From an uncultured Christensenella sp. (GTDB lineage: Bacteria; Bacillota; Clostridia; Christensenellales; UBA3700): a stretch of 64,000 nt of DNA. Shown here piece by piece: positions 36,204 to 45,600 of this stretch; position 1 is the first letter of the stretch; every line of letters begins with the position of its first letter. A program made the position numbers and the translations under genes. The notes beneath the pieces were generated by a model. That model was not told the origin of the DNA and did no database searches. It was given only the letters and a program-made list of their open reading frames with translations. Location: NCBI GenBank assembly GCA_910577795.1, contig CAJTNW010000001.1, positions 29,367 through 93,366 of the forward strand, in the 5' to 3' direction.

Positions 36204-36701
36204 TTATCTATCAATTACACGATAAACGTCTCTAACTTCGCTTTTTAATCTAGTTTTTAAGTCTTGTGCTTTAGTAATATTAGGCAAAGTTACACATCCT
36301 TCATTTTTAAGCATAATTATAATGTACTTATTGTATTCTAGCACTCTGTAAATATCTTTGTATGCTATCATAAAATCATTTTTTTGCTGAGTTTTAGTAA
36401 GTTCATTTATTACTATTCCATTTTTTGTGCAAACTATGCTTAACTCCAAAACTTGTTGATAATAACCTAACATTAACTTTTCTTTAGTAAAAGATAAGAT
36501 AAGATAATACAGCGCGCAACCAAACGAAACTATTGCTTCTATCCAAAGCCCTATCATTATTGAAAAAAAATACATTACTACTGCCGCCACAATAGTAATA
36601 AGCACAAAACCCACACATACAAAAAAATTAATATCATTGTATATATGATTAAATCTGTTTATTTGCGAATATATTAAACTTTTTCTATTAAATGTTACCA
36701 T
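36204..36701 (-). CDS. Two-TM membrane protein with a YcxB/PH-like domain
   Basis: 165 aa. Two adjacent membrane segments (~27-46, ~48-70) are followed by a ~90-residue cytoplasmic beta-rich domain (ELSIVCTKNGIVINE...MIAYKDIYRVLEYNKYIIIMLKNEGCVTLP) with the layout of YcxB-like C-terminal domains. The function is unknown. The ATG at 36701 has no SD, and TATAAT ends exactly 6 nt upstream, suggesting a leaderless mRNA. The PflX-like gene follows directly. Confidence 0.7.
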   Translation of the reverse strand: MVTFNRKSLIYSQINRFNHIYNDINFFVCVGFVLITIVAAVVMYFFSIMIGLWIEAIVSFGCALYYLILSFTKEKLMLGYYQQVLELSIVCTKNGIVINELTKTQQKNDFMIAYKDIYRVLEYNKYIIIMLKNEGCVTLPNITKAQDLKTRLKSEVRDVYRVIDR

Positions 36702-36707
36702 AATTTA

Positions 36708-36735
36708 ATTATACAACATTTTGCCAAAAATACAA
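36708..36735 (-). promoter_or_regulatory. Promoter of the YcxB-like gene, predicted leaderless start
   Basis: On the minus strand, TTGTAT (36735-36730), 16 nt, TATAAT (36713-36708), then TAAATT and ATG. Confidence 0.6.
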
Positions 36736-36926
36736 CTCTTTTTTTGGATTTTATTGTAAACTATTATTATAAGCAACAAAAAATTAAACTTTTTTATAAA
36801 ATAAAGATAACTTTTAATAACCTCACCATTAGTAATTTTTGATAAACACTTGATTATTTTTAATTTAAATGTTAAAATAAAAAAGTAAATATTAATGATT
36901 AATATAATACATTAAAAAAGTGATTT

Positions 36927-38588
36927 ATGAAAAAAAATATTTTAACTCCCGTACAATTATGGAAAAAATTTCAACCCATAACATCTAATTTTAAAACTAA
37001 TATTATCAGTTTTAAATCATTAGGGTATATGAGTGTTTGCGAATTGTATTTCACCGCCTTGACTAAACAGGACGGTGATGTAAGAGTTTTTACTCAAATT
37101 TATTTTCCTAAACAGGCTTCCTCTTCGGCAGCACTTATTATGGTACCAGAGTTTAATAAAATGGTGGATTTAAATTATATATCATACTATGTTCAAGCAG
37201 GTTTTAATGTTATAACTTTTGACATTGCTGGAAAAAGTACTAATAAACACTTTACTCATTATCCTAATAGTTTGGATTTTTGTAATTATGTTAATAGTGG
37301 TGACCATCTTACTTCTTGTAAATATGGTGCTGAAAATACTTGTCTTTTTAATTGGTGTAAAATTACAAGACAAGTAATAAGTTTTGTAAAAAACTTTACC
37401 CCTTCTCTTTCGCCAACAAAAGTACTTATGACTGCTCAAAATAGCGGGGCTAATATAGTGTGGCAGGTTGCAGGTGTTGACAACCGACTTGATGGAATTA
37501 TTCCTATAAACAATACTGGTTATGATAAATTTAACAGCAATATTGGTAATGAGGAAATTCCATTATCCGAATTAGCAGAAAGAAATGTATGGTCGCTTTG
37601 TTGTGCCGCCCCATCTTATGCTAAATTTATAAACTGCCCGGTATTGTTTTTAGGGTCTTCAAACAACAGAAATTATAGTTATTCATCTTTGTCTGATACT
37701 TTAAAATTAATACCAGAAGAAATTACACATTATGAATGTGTATCTGTAGGTTGCTCTAAAAATTTGTATAAACAAGCACTATACACTGCTTTTAACTGGA
37801 TAGATGACATTGCTAATAACAGAAAAACTGTTGTTCCGCCAAAAGGCAGATTTGTTGTTTTAGAAAATAGAATTTGGGTATATGCTGACTTTGACTTAGA
37901 TTATGATGCTATAGTAGAAGCAAAAATACATGTTGCTTATGGCAAAGAGGTTGAAGGTGTGCGTAACTGGATAGGATATGATGTTCATAGCGACCTTATT
38001 GGCACAGCCAGTCAAAAAATTAAAGTTTATGATTTAGAGGAAGAAATTAGTCTTGTTTGCACAGTATTTTATCGTAATGGGTCAATGTACACTTCACCTA
38101 TGCTTACAATTACACCTAATAAATTGGATAAAAATATAAAAACAAATGCAAGAAACACACGAATGATATTTGATAAGGAATTTGGCACAAATGCTTTTTA
38201 TCCTCGTGAAACAGCCTTTTTTGCAGACAAAGCCAACATTCATTTTGAACAAGGTGCTTTAGGACTAGAAGGTATTACTACTGACAGAGGCGATTTAGTT
38301 TGTTATAACTTAGATGGTAAATATATTACCAATAACGAAGTTATGCTTCAGTTTGACTACTACACTACTAAACCTAGAAAAATAGTAGTAGAAATAGAAG
38401 ATGTCCATTTAAAATCTTATTATGCTCAAATTGATTTGCCTCCATCAGAAGAATGGCAAAGTATTAAAATTCCGCGTACACTATTTGTAAGCAACAAACT
38501 TTACCCTATTAAAACATGGACAACTGTTAAATCACTTATTTTTTGCACTGCAGAAAAAGTTTTGATAAATAATATAATATGGATTTAA
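36927..38588 (+). CDS. Alpha/beta-hydrolase-like protein (acetyl-xylan-esterase-related) with C-terminal beta domain
   Basis: 553 aa, no signal peptide. Residues ~45-295 follow the alpha/beta-hydrolase plan: YFPKQASSSAALIMVPEF, FNVITFDIAGKS, a nucleophile-elbow-like segment VLMTAQNSGANIVW, CPVLFLGSS and CSKNLYKQALYTAFNWI. The elbow reads A-Q-N-S-G rather than G-x-S-x-G, so catalysis is open. Residues ~300-553 are beta-rich and resemble carbohydrate-binding or jelly-roll modules (YYTTKPRKIVVEIED...WQSIKIPRTLF). The SD is weak (AAGTGA). It is followed 1 nt later by a DUF951 gene and then lepB. Confidence 0.6.
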   Translation: MKKNILTPVQLWKKFQPITSNFKTNIISFKSLGYMSVCELYFTALTKQDGDVRVFTQIYFPKQASSSAALIMVPEFNKMVDLNYISYYVQAGFNVITFDIAGKSTNKHFTHYPNSLDFCNYVNSGDHLTSCKYGAENTCLFNWCKITRQVISFVKNFTPSLSPTKVLMTAQNSGANIVWQVAGVDNRLDGIIPINNTGYDKFNSNIGNEEIPLSELAERNVWSLCCAAPSYAKFINCPVLFLGSSNNRNYSYSSLSDTLKLIPEEITHYECVSVGCSKNLYKQALYTAFNWIDDIANNRKTVVPPKGRFVVLENRIWVYADFDLDYDAIVEAKIHVAYGKEVEGVRNWIGYDVHSDLIGTASQKIKVYDLEEEISLVCTVFYRNGSMYTSPMLTITPNKLDKNIKTNARNTRMIFDKEFGTNAFYPRETAFFADKANIHFEQGALGLEGITTDRGDLVCYNLDGKYITNNEVMLQFDYYTTKPRKIVVEIEDVHLKSYYAQIDLPPSEEWQSIKIPRTLFVSNKLYPIKTWTTVKSLIFCTAEKVLINNIIWI

Positions 38589-38589
38589 T

Positions 38590-38775
38590 ATGGAATACAA
38601 TATTGGCGACAAAATAATTACAAAAAAAATACACCCTTGTGGCAATAATTGCTGGACTATTGTCCGAACAGGTGCGGACATAAAAATAAAATGCGATAAA
38701 TGCGGACATATTGTGCTTATAGATTTAAATAAATTTTCGTCTATAGTCAAAAAACACATGCCTTGTGACAACTAA
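38590..38775 (+). CDS. DUF951 family protein
   Basis: 61 aa, matching DUF951 along its length: YNIGDKIITKKIHPCGNNCWTIVRTGADIKIKCDKCGHIVLIDLNKF. The conserved HPCG, CxxCG and final Cys could form a zinc site. Members are widespread in Bacillota, often near the origin, and have no proven function. It sits between the hydrolase stop and lepB with 1-2 nt gaps, so the three form one operon. Confidence 0.88.
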   Translation: MEYNIGDKIITKKIHPCGNNCWTIVRTGADIKIKCDKCGHIVLIDLNKFSSIVKKHMPCDN

Positions 38776-38777
38776 TT

Positions 38778-39323
38778 ATGGAAGATATAAAAATTATTAC
38801 AGACGAGCCTGAAAAAAAGGCTGACAAAAAACAAAATATAATATTTGCAATTTTAATGACAATTCTTATTGCCCTTGTTATTGTTTTGGTAACTTTTACT
38901 TTCATTTGTGCACCAGTTGTAATAAAAGGCGATTCTATGAACCCAAGTTTATTTGATGGTGATATTATTATGATTTCTAAAATACACAAAACCCCTGTTT
39001 TAGGAGATATAATAGTTTACAAAAAACCACAAGAAAAAAAAATTACAGTTATAAAACGCGTTGTTGGGGTTGCTGGAGATATTTTTTGTATGGAAAAAAA
39101 TGAATATAATGACGACATTTTGATTAAACAAAATGACCCAGATAAGACTGAATATATCTTATCCCCAAGCCAACATTTATACCTTAAAAGATATTATGGC
39201 GAAACTATAGAAATAAAAGAAGGCGAAGTTTTTACCATAGGAGATAATACTACTAACAGCATTGATGGCAGAAATTATGGAACTATACAAATATCTGAAA
39301 TTATTGGAATAAAAATCAATTAA
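38778..39323 (+). CDS. lepB: Signal peptidase I
   Basis: 181-aa type I signal peptidase (S26) with a single N-terminal TM (IIFAILMTILIALVIVLVTFTFI). The catalytic Ser53 lies in IKGDSMNPSLFDGD, the catalytic Lys93 in VIKRVVGVAGD, and the C-terminal box is IGDNTTNSIDGRNYG. It cleaves exported preproteins outside the membrane. No SD is seen; the ATG follows the DUF951 stop by 2 nt, so translation is coupled. Confidence 0.93.
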   Translation: MEDIKIITDEPEKKADKKQNIIFAILMTILIALVIVLVTFTFICAPVVIKGDSMNPSLFDGDIIMISKIHKTPVLGDIIVYKKPQEKKITVIKRVVGVAGDIFCMEKNEYNDDILIKQNDPDKTEYILSPSQHLYLKRYYGETIEIKEGEVFTIGDNTTNSIDGRNYGTIQISEIIGIKIN

Positions 39324-39435
39324 ACAATAATTGCAAAATTAATACACTTTAAAAAATATAAATTTTGCTTTAAATATTATGTTTTTTATTGTGCAATTTA
39401 ATGAAAACAATTCAATGATTATAAAAAAACCTACG

Positions 39436-39463
39436 AAAATCGCTATTATTGCGATTTTTTTGT
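39436..39463 (+). terminator. Terminator of the hydrolase-DUF951-lepB operon
   Basis: AAAATCGC (39436-39443) pairs with GCGATTTT (39451-39458), followed by a T-run. The left arm is part of a CGATTTTCG motif copy. The rest of 39324-39821 contains another motif copy (39710-39718) and no gene I can support. Confidence 0.75.
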
Positions 39464-39821
39464 TTTTATTTGCATACTTTTGCTTGATTTATTGATTATG
39501 TAACATTGTTTTCCTCAATTGTTTTTGTAATACTAAGTTTTATAAAACCATTGTATAATGACAAATACTGCTCTTTATCATACCAAACCATCGCTCTATT
39601 TGAATTTTTGTAGTTTAACAAAAGTAAAAATATTAAATTTTTGCAATATTCCATATATTACCATTTAGCCAAAATTATACTTAAATTGTGTTTTTTATCA
39701 TACTAATGACGATTTTTGAAATGAAATTTAAAATTTTTTTGTTGAATTTATTGTATAGTTGACAAATAAACAGATTTTTCCAAATGAATTTAAAAAATTT
39801 TGTTTTATCATTATTCAGTCA

Positions 39822-39851
39822 TTGACAATAGCATAATTAATGTGTTATACT
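39822..39851 (+). promoter_or_regulatory. plsY promoter
   Basis: TTGACA (39822-39827), 18 nt, TATACT (39846-39851) with TGT directly before it (extended -10). Confidence 0.75.
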
Positions 39852-39893
39852 TTACGTAGATTATTATATAAATAATAAAATAATGAGAAATTT

Positions 39894-40547
39894 ATGAAAG
39901 ATTTGTATTGGTATTTAATTTTTATTCCGCTTGGATATATAATTGGTAGCATAAATTTCGCAACTATTATTGCCTCAATTAAAAACAAAGATATAAAAAA
40001 ATTAGGTTCTGGCAACCCTGGCACTATGAATATGCTTAGGTCTGTTGGCAAATTTTGGGGGTGTCTAACATTTGTACTTGACTGTGCAAAAGGTATAGGT
40101 TTTGCCCTTATTGGTATGTTTGTTTTTAAAAACAACAACTTAGCAATGTATGTACTTGGTCTTTCTACAGTATTAGGACATATATTTTCATGTTTTTCTA
40201 AGTTTAAAGGGGGCAAAGGAGTTGCCACAAGTTTAGGCGCTTTTGCAGTAATATCACCAATAACATTTGCTATTGCATTTGTTTTGATGTTAATATACTT
40301 AGCATTTTTTAAAAAAGGTTTTATTGGGTCTTTGGGTGCTATCAGTGTACTTGTAATAACTAATATTATTCGTAATAGCATACTAAGGTATGAATTATTT
40401 TATGTCAATATAATTTTACTGGTATTTTGGTTAGCATTAATTTTTTGGACACATAGAAGCAATTTTAAAAGAATCAAAAACAATACAGAAAATTCACTAT
40501 CTTTATTTGGTAAAGAAGATTACACCGATAACGAAAAGGAGTGTTAA
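39894..40547 (+). CDS. plsY: Acyl-phosphate:glycerol-3-phosphate acyltransferase
   Basis: 217-aa membrane enzyme making lysophosphatidic acid from acyl-phosphate. Motifs are GYIIGSINFATIIA, GSGNPGTMNMLRSVGK (G3P site), the second loop KGGKGVATSLG and a final WTHRSNFKRI. There are about five TM segments. The C-terminus carries ~20 extra polar residues. The SD is weak (GAGAAA). The large anchored-protein gene starts 3 nt after its stop. Confidence 0.93.
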   Translation: MKDLYWYLIFIPLGYIIGSINFATIIASIKNKDIKKLGSGNPGTMNMLRSVGKFWGCLTFVLDCAKGIGFALIGMFVFKNNNLAMYVLGLSTVLGHIFSCFSKFKGGKGVATSLGAFAVISPITFAIAFVLMLIYLAFFKKGFIGSLGAISVLVITNIIRNSILRYELFYVNIILLVFWLALIFWTHRSNFKRIKNNTENSLSLFGKEDYTDNEKEC

Positions 40548-40550
40548 AAT

Positions 40551-43500
40551 ATGAGTGGACAATTTAGTAAAAATAACTTTGAACAAAATCCTTCAAATTT
40601 GAAAAAAAAGCGCAATAATAAGAGTTGGGCAACTAATGACGACTCTTCTCTTTGCGATGACGAGATTTTGAACGAAAAAGAAATAAAAGCAATTAAAGAG
40701 GATAAGTGGGTAGAAAAACACGTTCCAAAGCCTACAAAAAAGGAGTTAAAATACAAACGCCGCATAAACGAACTTGAGGCTAGCAGTTTAAAAGCACCTT
40801 TATCTAAAAAGGAAAGCAAGGAACTTAAAAAACTTAACAAAAAATACAAAAAACTATACAACTATCGTCATAGAGACCTTTCAAGCAACCACACCACTCT
40901 AAAATGTTGCTTGAGCGCTATTGTAGTTGTAGTTGTTCTTGTTTGCACTGTAGTATTTGGTGGATATCACTTTGTTGTTCAACCTTATACTGGTGTTACT
41001 TTGTTTGAATTAACAGATATTTTGGGCGGACTATACAAAGCAGATGAAGAAAAACTTATTACTCAAAAGTTTGACCCTGTTAAAGATGCAGATGCTTTCT
41101 TTATCAGTTTGCAAAACGCACTATATCTTGATAGAAAATTTACTTTAGACGATTTATTACACCTAATTCCATCAAGTGCTGGTGGTACTGGTGATGAGTC
41201 TGCGTCTGTTGCAGATTTGCTTGATTTGGCTGGCGAACCAGTAGCAGATGGCAATGGTAGTATTACAGGTAGTCCTTATTTTGACGAATTACTTTCTGAA
41301 ACAAAATTTGACTTCTCTACTTTAAAAGATTATGATGGCAGCAAAAAAGTTTGGGAAATAAGTGACAAAATGGTTGCTGCTATTATGCAACAAGTTGTTT
41401 TGAGTGCAGATTCTATTCCTCAAATAAAAGATTTGCTTGGTGAGTATAATATTTCAATTAAGGACAGCCTTGTTGTTAGACAATGCTTAATTAAAAAGAA
41501 TAATTCTGACGAAACAACTATGCAATTGACTATTCAAGTAAAAATTCGCACTTTAGTTGATGGTATTTTGAGTGGTATGGACCTTGGTTCTCTTGCATTT
41601 ATTAAATCAATAGTTCCAGTACTTTTACCTGAACATATTTATTTAAGTGCAGTTACTACTCCACTTGTTGACAAAGCACCAACTCTTGGAATTAACTCTA
41701 TAAATGATAAAAGTTTGCAAACTTTAATTAGTACTTTGGATAAAAAACTTTTGGAAGGTAAAATTGAAAGTACTTTCAACTCTATTGGTAAATCTATCTT
41801 CAGTACATTCAAAAGCATTACAGAAATGGTTGGTGGTGATGGATTAACAATTGCACCATCTGAATTTGATGATGTTAATGGAGTTGGTACTATTAAGTTG
41901 GATATACTACAAACTGCTATGAAAACTATGAAAGTCGAAAATGTTTCTTCTAGCGATTTCTTGCTAATGGTTAAACATTTACATAGTGTTGATAACAATT
42001 ATAAAGATGCAGATGCTTATATTGATAGCAATGTTACTAAACCAACTAGTCCAGAAGATTTTATCACTTCAAAAGATGCTTTATTTGAATCTTATGGTAT
42101 ACCAAAAGACCAAGTTTCTGATATTACTGCAGAAAACTTCCTTGATAAAATTGACACTATTCCTCAGTTAATCAATATTAAGGATTCAAAAATAGGTGAA
42201 GTTGAATTATATAAAATTAGCAATGATGAGTTAAAGAAAAAATCCGTTCTTTCTGATAAAGCACTTGCTCAGATTATGAATAATATGATAACTGGCAAGT
42301 TAGGCGATGATATCAAAATGAATATTCTTGAACTAGATATGGGCACAACAGAAATGAGAATAATTGCTCAACTTGATGTTTCTGCTATGATAGACAAGCA
42401 ATTAGGCGGACAATTTGGTGCTCTAAAACCATTGATATCTTCTATCTTCCCTAACAATATGTTTATTAAAATCATAATTCCTAATGAGAAAAAAGCCGAT
42501 GGTTCTTCTTGCAACGTTATATTTAACTATACAAAAGACGGCTCTTCTCAAGAAGAAAGTGACAAAATGTTTGAAACAATTGCTGCTTTAATGGGAAGTA
42601 TTAACGGCGAAGGTGGCAATAATGCTTTTAATAAAGAAACACTTATTAAAAAACTTGACGATGCTATCTACCCTATTTTAGATAACTTTAAGGGCGATAA
42701 CGCAGATATGCCAATAAGTTTTGCAGATGGCTGCCTACAACTTCCAACAATTTATGAAGTACTTGCAACAACAATAAACGAAGGTTCTTCTGAAACTGAT
42801 AAATTGTCTCCAGATACTATTCAGGAAACAATGGAAAGTTATTACACTTATGATGAAACAACAACTAAGTTTGACCCTGTTTTTGGTACAATTATTAACA
42901 ATGTAGAAAAAACTAAGTTAGATGACTTTATTAGTCGTGAGTTGCAAAATAAATTCTTTATTGCAGGCGAAATTGACGAAAACGATGTTTATACAACAAT
43001 GACTACTATAGGCACTAAACTTGACCCAGCAAATATTGATGGTGCTATTAACCTAAAAGGCTTAAAATCAAACACTATTGATGCTGACAAAATGAATTTG
43101 TCTATAACCTCTTTGGAACTTGCAAAACTTATTATTCAAAGTGGTCAAATAGATAGCATTGGTGATATAGGTTTTTACAAAAACTTCACATTTGTTGATA
43201 TGAGTGTAAATAAAGATACTAATACTTTATCATTAGTAATTGCTGGTAACCTTGACTCTAGTTCTTCTACTATTACAAATGGTATAAAAATAGAAAACTT
43301 TGCTGCTGACTACCTAGTAGTACAAGCCGATGTAAACTTAAGCGACTACACTACTAAAGTAAAAATCAACAATGCAAATGATGATAATATTAATACTTTA
43401 TTAAAGATTATTAATAAACTTACAGGCTCAACTTCAGGCAACTTTGATGCGGATAGTGTTGGAGAAAATATTGGTAATGCAATAGAAGAAGCATTTACAA

Positions 43501-44465
43501 CCTTTGCTAATCAAGGAATGCCTTTGACTGCTAGCAATAAAGTTGTTGATACTCCAATTAATGGTAAACAAGACGGCTTTACAAGTAATAATATTTATAG
43601 ATTAATTACAGAAAAATCTACCGGTAAAGACAACTACATAAGTGGTGATGACCAATTATTAAATAGTATTATTTACAAACTAAATAATCTTCCTGGTCAA
43701 ACACATAGTTCTGATGGTACTCACACAACTTCATTTACTGAGAGAGTTGCGGACCCACTTGTATTTAAAGACGATGGCACTGGCAAATTCCTTGCAGATG
43801 GTAAGTTCACTAAACCGGGCTCTGACAAAGAATATAGTTTGATTAATTTGGACACAGATACTAATCAATTATATGTGTTTGACTACTACATCGGACAACA
43901 AGTTAAGGCTCATGCAGATACTGATACAATGGAACTTATTAAATTTGTAATTATGCCTAATACTCGTAACGAAGTTTATGCTCAATTTGTTAAAGACTTA
44001 GACTTATCAAGAGATGTTGCTCCTGATGACTTAGTAGCAAATGCTGGAGATAATGGTATTGTATTCCTACAATTCAAAATAAATAGTTCTGAAATTGGTG
44101 GTAATGAACTTACTAATAAAATACTACCAGAGAGTATTTATGGCGGTGCATTTATTGACTTTAATACTCCTCTTGCAACTGACGTTAGACCATTTATTAA
44201 TAACTTAACTCAAGAAGAAGTTAATTATATTAATAGATTAATTCAAGGCAATGATACTGCTCCATCAACAAATATTACTGATAAGTTTAATAATTTGATT
44301 GACACTGTTAAAGGTGCTACATTTACAATTGGCGATGATACAACAACTTTAACTTTCTCTGATTTATTCGCTAAATTTACATTGGATAGTGCTGGTGGTA
44401 ATATTGATTTAGCAAATATTTGTATTGGTAGATTTGTTAAAAATATGACTGCTCCAACAGTATAA
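40551..44465 (+). CDS. Large single-pass protein of unknown function, 1304 aa
   Basis: Residues 1-115 are cytoplasmic, Lys-rich and helical (ASSLKAPLSKKESKELKKLNKK). One TM (CCLSAIVVVVVLVCTVVFGGYHF, ~118-140) is followed by ~1160 external residues, Asp/Asn/Thr/Ser-rich. I see at least four diverged repeats, each with a (L/I)S(D/E)..(L/M)A.IM-type helix start, an alternating-strand segment and a (I/L)(L/F)P...(Y/F)I module (LLPEHIYLSAV; IFPNNMFIKII; ILPESIYGGAF). No known domain is recognised. SD AAAGGAG precedes the ATG. Co-transcription with plsY and envelope topology suggest a cell-envelope role; nothing more can be said. Confidence 0.8.
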   Translation: MSGQFSKNNFEQNPSNLKKKRNNKSWATNDDSSLCDDEILNEKEIKAIKEDKWVEKHVPKPTKKELKYKRRINELEASSLKAPLSKKESKELKKLNKKYKKLYNYRHRDLSSNHTTLKCCLSAIVVVVVLVCTVVFGGYHFVVQPYTGVTLFELTDILGGLYKADEEKLITQKFDPVKDADAFFISLQNALYLDRKFTLDDLLHLIPSSAGGTGDESASVADLLDLAGEPVADGNGSITGSPYFDELLSETKFDFSTLKDYDGSKKVWEISDKMVAAIMQQVVLSADSIPQIKDLLGEYNISIKDSLVVRQCLIKKNNSDETTMQLTIQVKIRTLVDGILSGMDLGSLAFIKSIVPVLLPEHIYLSAVTTPLVDKAPTLGINSINDKSLQTLISTLDKKLLEGKIESTFNSIGKSIFSTFKSITEMVGGDGLTIAPSEFDDVNGVGTIKLDILQTAMKTMKVENVSSSDFLLMVKHLHSVDNNYKDADAYIDSNVTKPTSPEDFITSKDALFESYGIPKDQVSDITAENFLDKIDTIPQLINIKDSKIGEVELYKISNDELKKKSVLSDKALAQIMNNMITGKLGDDIKMNILELDMGTTEMRIIAQLDVSAMIDKQLGGQFGALKPLISSIFPNNMFIKIIIPNEKKADGSSCNVIFNYTKDGSSQEESDKMFETIAALMGSINGEGGNNAFNKETLIKKLDDAIYPILDNFKGDNADMPISFADGCLQLPTIYEVLATTINEGSSETDKLSPDTIQETMESYYTYDETTTKFDPVFGTIINNVEKTKLDDFISRELQNKFFIAGEIDENDVYTTMTTIGTKLDPANIDGAINLKGLKSNTIDADKMNLSITSLELAKLIIQSGQIDSIGDIGFYKNFTFVDMSVNKDTNTLSLVIAGNLDSSSSTITNGIKIENFAADYLVVQADVNLSDYTTKVKINNANDDNINTLLKIINKLTGSTSGNFDADSVGENIGNAIEEAFTTFANQGMPLTASNKVVDTPINGKQDGFTSNNIYRLITEKSTGKDNYISGDDQLLNSIIYKLNNLPGQTHSSDGTHTTSFTERVADPLVFKDDGTGKFLADGKFTKPGSDKEYSLINLDTDTNQLYVFDYYIGQQVKAHADTDTMELIKFVIMPNTRNEVYAQFVKDLDLSRDVAPDDLVANAGDNGIVFLQFKINSSEIGGNELTNKILPESIYGGAFIDFNTPLATDVRPFINNLTQEEVNYINRLIQGNDTAPSTNITDKFNNLIDTVKGATFTIGDDTTTLTFSDLFAKFTLDSAGGNIDLANICIGRFVKNMTAPTV

Positions 44466-44481
44466 TTAAACAAAACACAAA

Positions 44482-44515
44482 ATAAAAAGTGTTCAGCAAT
44501 GAACACTTTTTATTT
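44482..44515. terminator. Terminator between the large protein gene and pheA
   Basis: ATAAAAAGTGTTCA (44482-44495) pairs with TGAACACTTTTTAT (44500-44513), with T-rich flanks on both sides. Confidence 0.85.
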
Positions 44516-44597
44516 TTTATAAATATTAATACTAAATTATTAAATAACATTTCTTTATTAATTTTATTATATAATTTTTCTTACATTTAATACTTTA

Positions 44598-45401
44598 TTA
44601 ATACACACCTCTTACCTTTAATTGCAAACATTTTACTGATATTTTGATAAGTAGTTCGTTTATTTTTTCGTCATTTATATTCCCTTCAAAATCAATGTAA
44701 AATCTTATTTTAAAGCAAGTGTTAGGGATATTCCTTGACTGAATACGTGTTAGATTTATATGGTATTCTGTAAAAATATTTAACAACTCTCCTAGTGCAT
44801 TTGGCTTGTCTTTTAACTCTAGTGCAAGGCTTATTATTTTATTATCTTTTACTTTGTCCAAACTATTTGTTAAAAGCACAAATTTTGTATAATTATTTTC
44901 TACATTCTGAATGTTTTCCTTAAGCACTTCTAAGCCATAAATTTCGCCCGCTAAACGTGATGCAATTACCGCATGAGACTTATCCTCTTCCTCTGCCAAT
45001 TTTTTGCTTGCTATGGCAGTATTGAACTCGTTGTATATCTGATAACCTTTCTCTTGCAAAAAGATATCGCATTGCATTAAGGCTTGAGGGTGTGAAGATA
45101 CTTTTTTAATATCACTTATCTTACTACCTTTTGCACCAAGCAAGCAATGGTTTATTTTTATATCACCTATTGCAACATAATACACTTTGCTTTTATCTAG
45201 CAAATCATACGTTTCCCTTACTTCGCCTGCAGTAGTATTTTCTATAGGTAATATGCCATATTCATACTCGCCTTTTTCAATTTTTTGTATTACTTCGCTA
45301 AATGTACTTACAAAGTCTATTTGTGTATATCCTAGACTTTTTGCAAATATATGCGAATATGAACCCGCCACACCTTGTAATAATACTTTTTCCTTTTCCA
45401 T
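44598..45401 (-). CDS. pheA: Prephenate dehydratase
   Basis: 267-aa monofunctional enzyme making phenylpyruvate. The catalytic domain has GVAGSYSHIFA, GILPIENTTAGEVRETYDLL, HCLLG, SHPQALMQCDIFL and ENNYTKFVLL (the Thr-Lys-Phe motif region). The C-terminal ACT domain (~190-267: SLALELKDKPNALGELLNIFTEYHINLTRIQSRN) should bind phenylalanine for feedback control. The chorismate mutase domain is absent. SD AGGTGA precedes the ATG. It stands alone here. Confidence 0.93.
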   Translation of the reverse strand: MEKEKVLLQGVAGSYSHIFAKSLGYTQIDFVSTFSEVIQKIEKGEYEYGILPIENTTAGEVRETYDLLDKSKVYYVAIGDIKINHCLLGAKGSKISDIKKVSSHPQALMQCDIFLQEKGYQIYNEFNTAIASKKLAEEEDKSHAVIASRLAGEIYGLEVLKENIQNVENNYTKFVLLTNSLDKVKDNKIISLALELKDKPNALGELLNIFTEYHINLTRIQSRNIPNTCFKIRFYIDFEGNINDEKINELLIKISVKCLQLKVRGVY

Positions 45402-45557
45402 ATTTCACCTTGTTTGTAGTGTTATATTATTTATTTCATTTTACCACAATATTTTAAAATTGTTATCAATTTTTTTTATTTTTATTAAATTAAATTTTTA
45501 GTTTATAATAAATATTGCTAAAAAATCAAAATAATATCGATTTTTGTTAGGAATATT

Positions 45558-45590
45558 AAAAAATGGTTGCTATTTTGCAACCATTTTTTA
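45558..45590. terminator. gyrBA terminator
   Basis: AAAAAATGGTTGC (45558-45570) pairs with GCAACCATTTTTT (45577-45589), 11 nt past the gyrA stop. Confidence 0.85.
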
Positions 45591-45600
45591 GATATTTTTA

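Noticed and set aside
36179..36214. TTG start for the PflX-like protein
   Set aside because: It overlaps the upstream gene, has no SD and runs across a recurring intergenic motif; the ATG at 36178 is preferred, though also without SD.
39845..40381. A 178-aa minus-strand open frame
   Set aside because: It overlaps plsY on the opposite strand; the plsY motifs are convincing and this frame has none.
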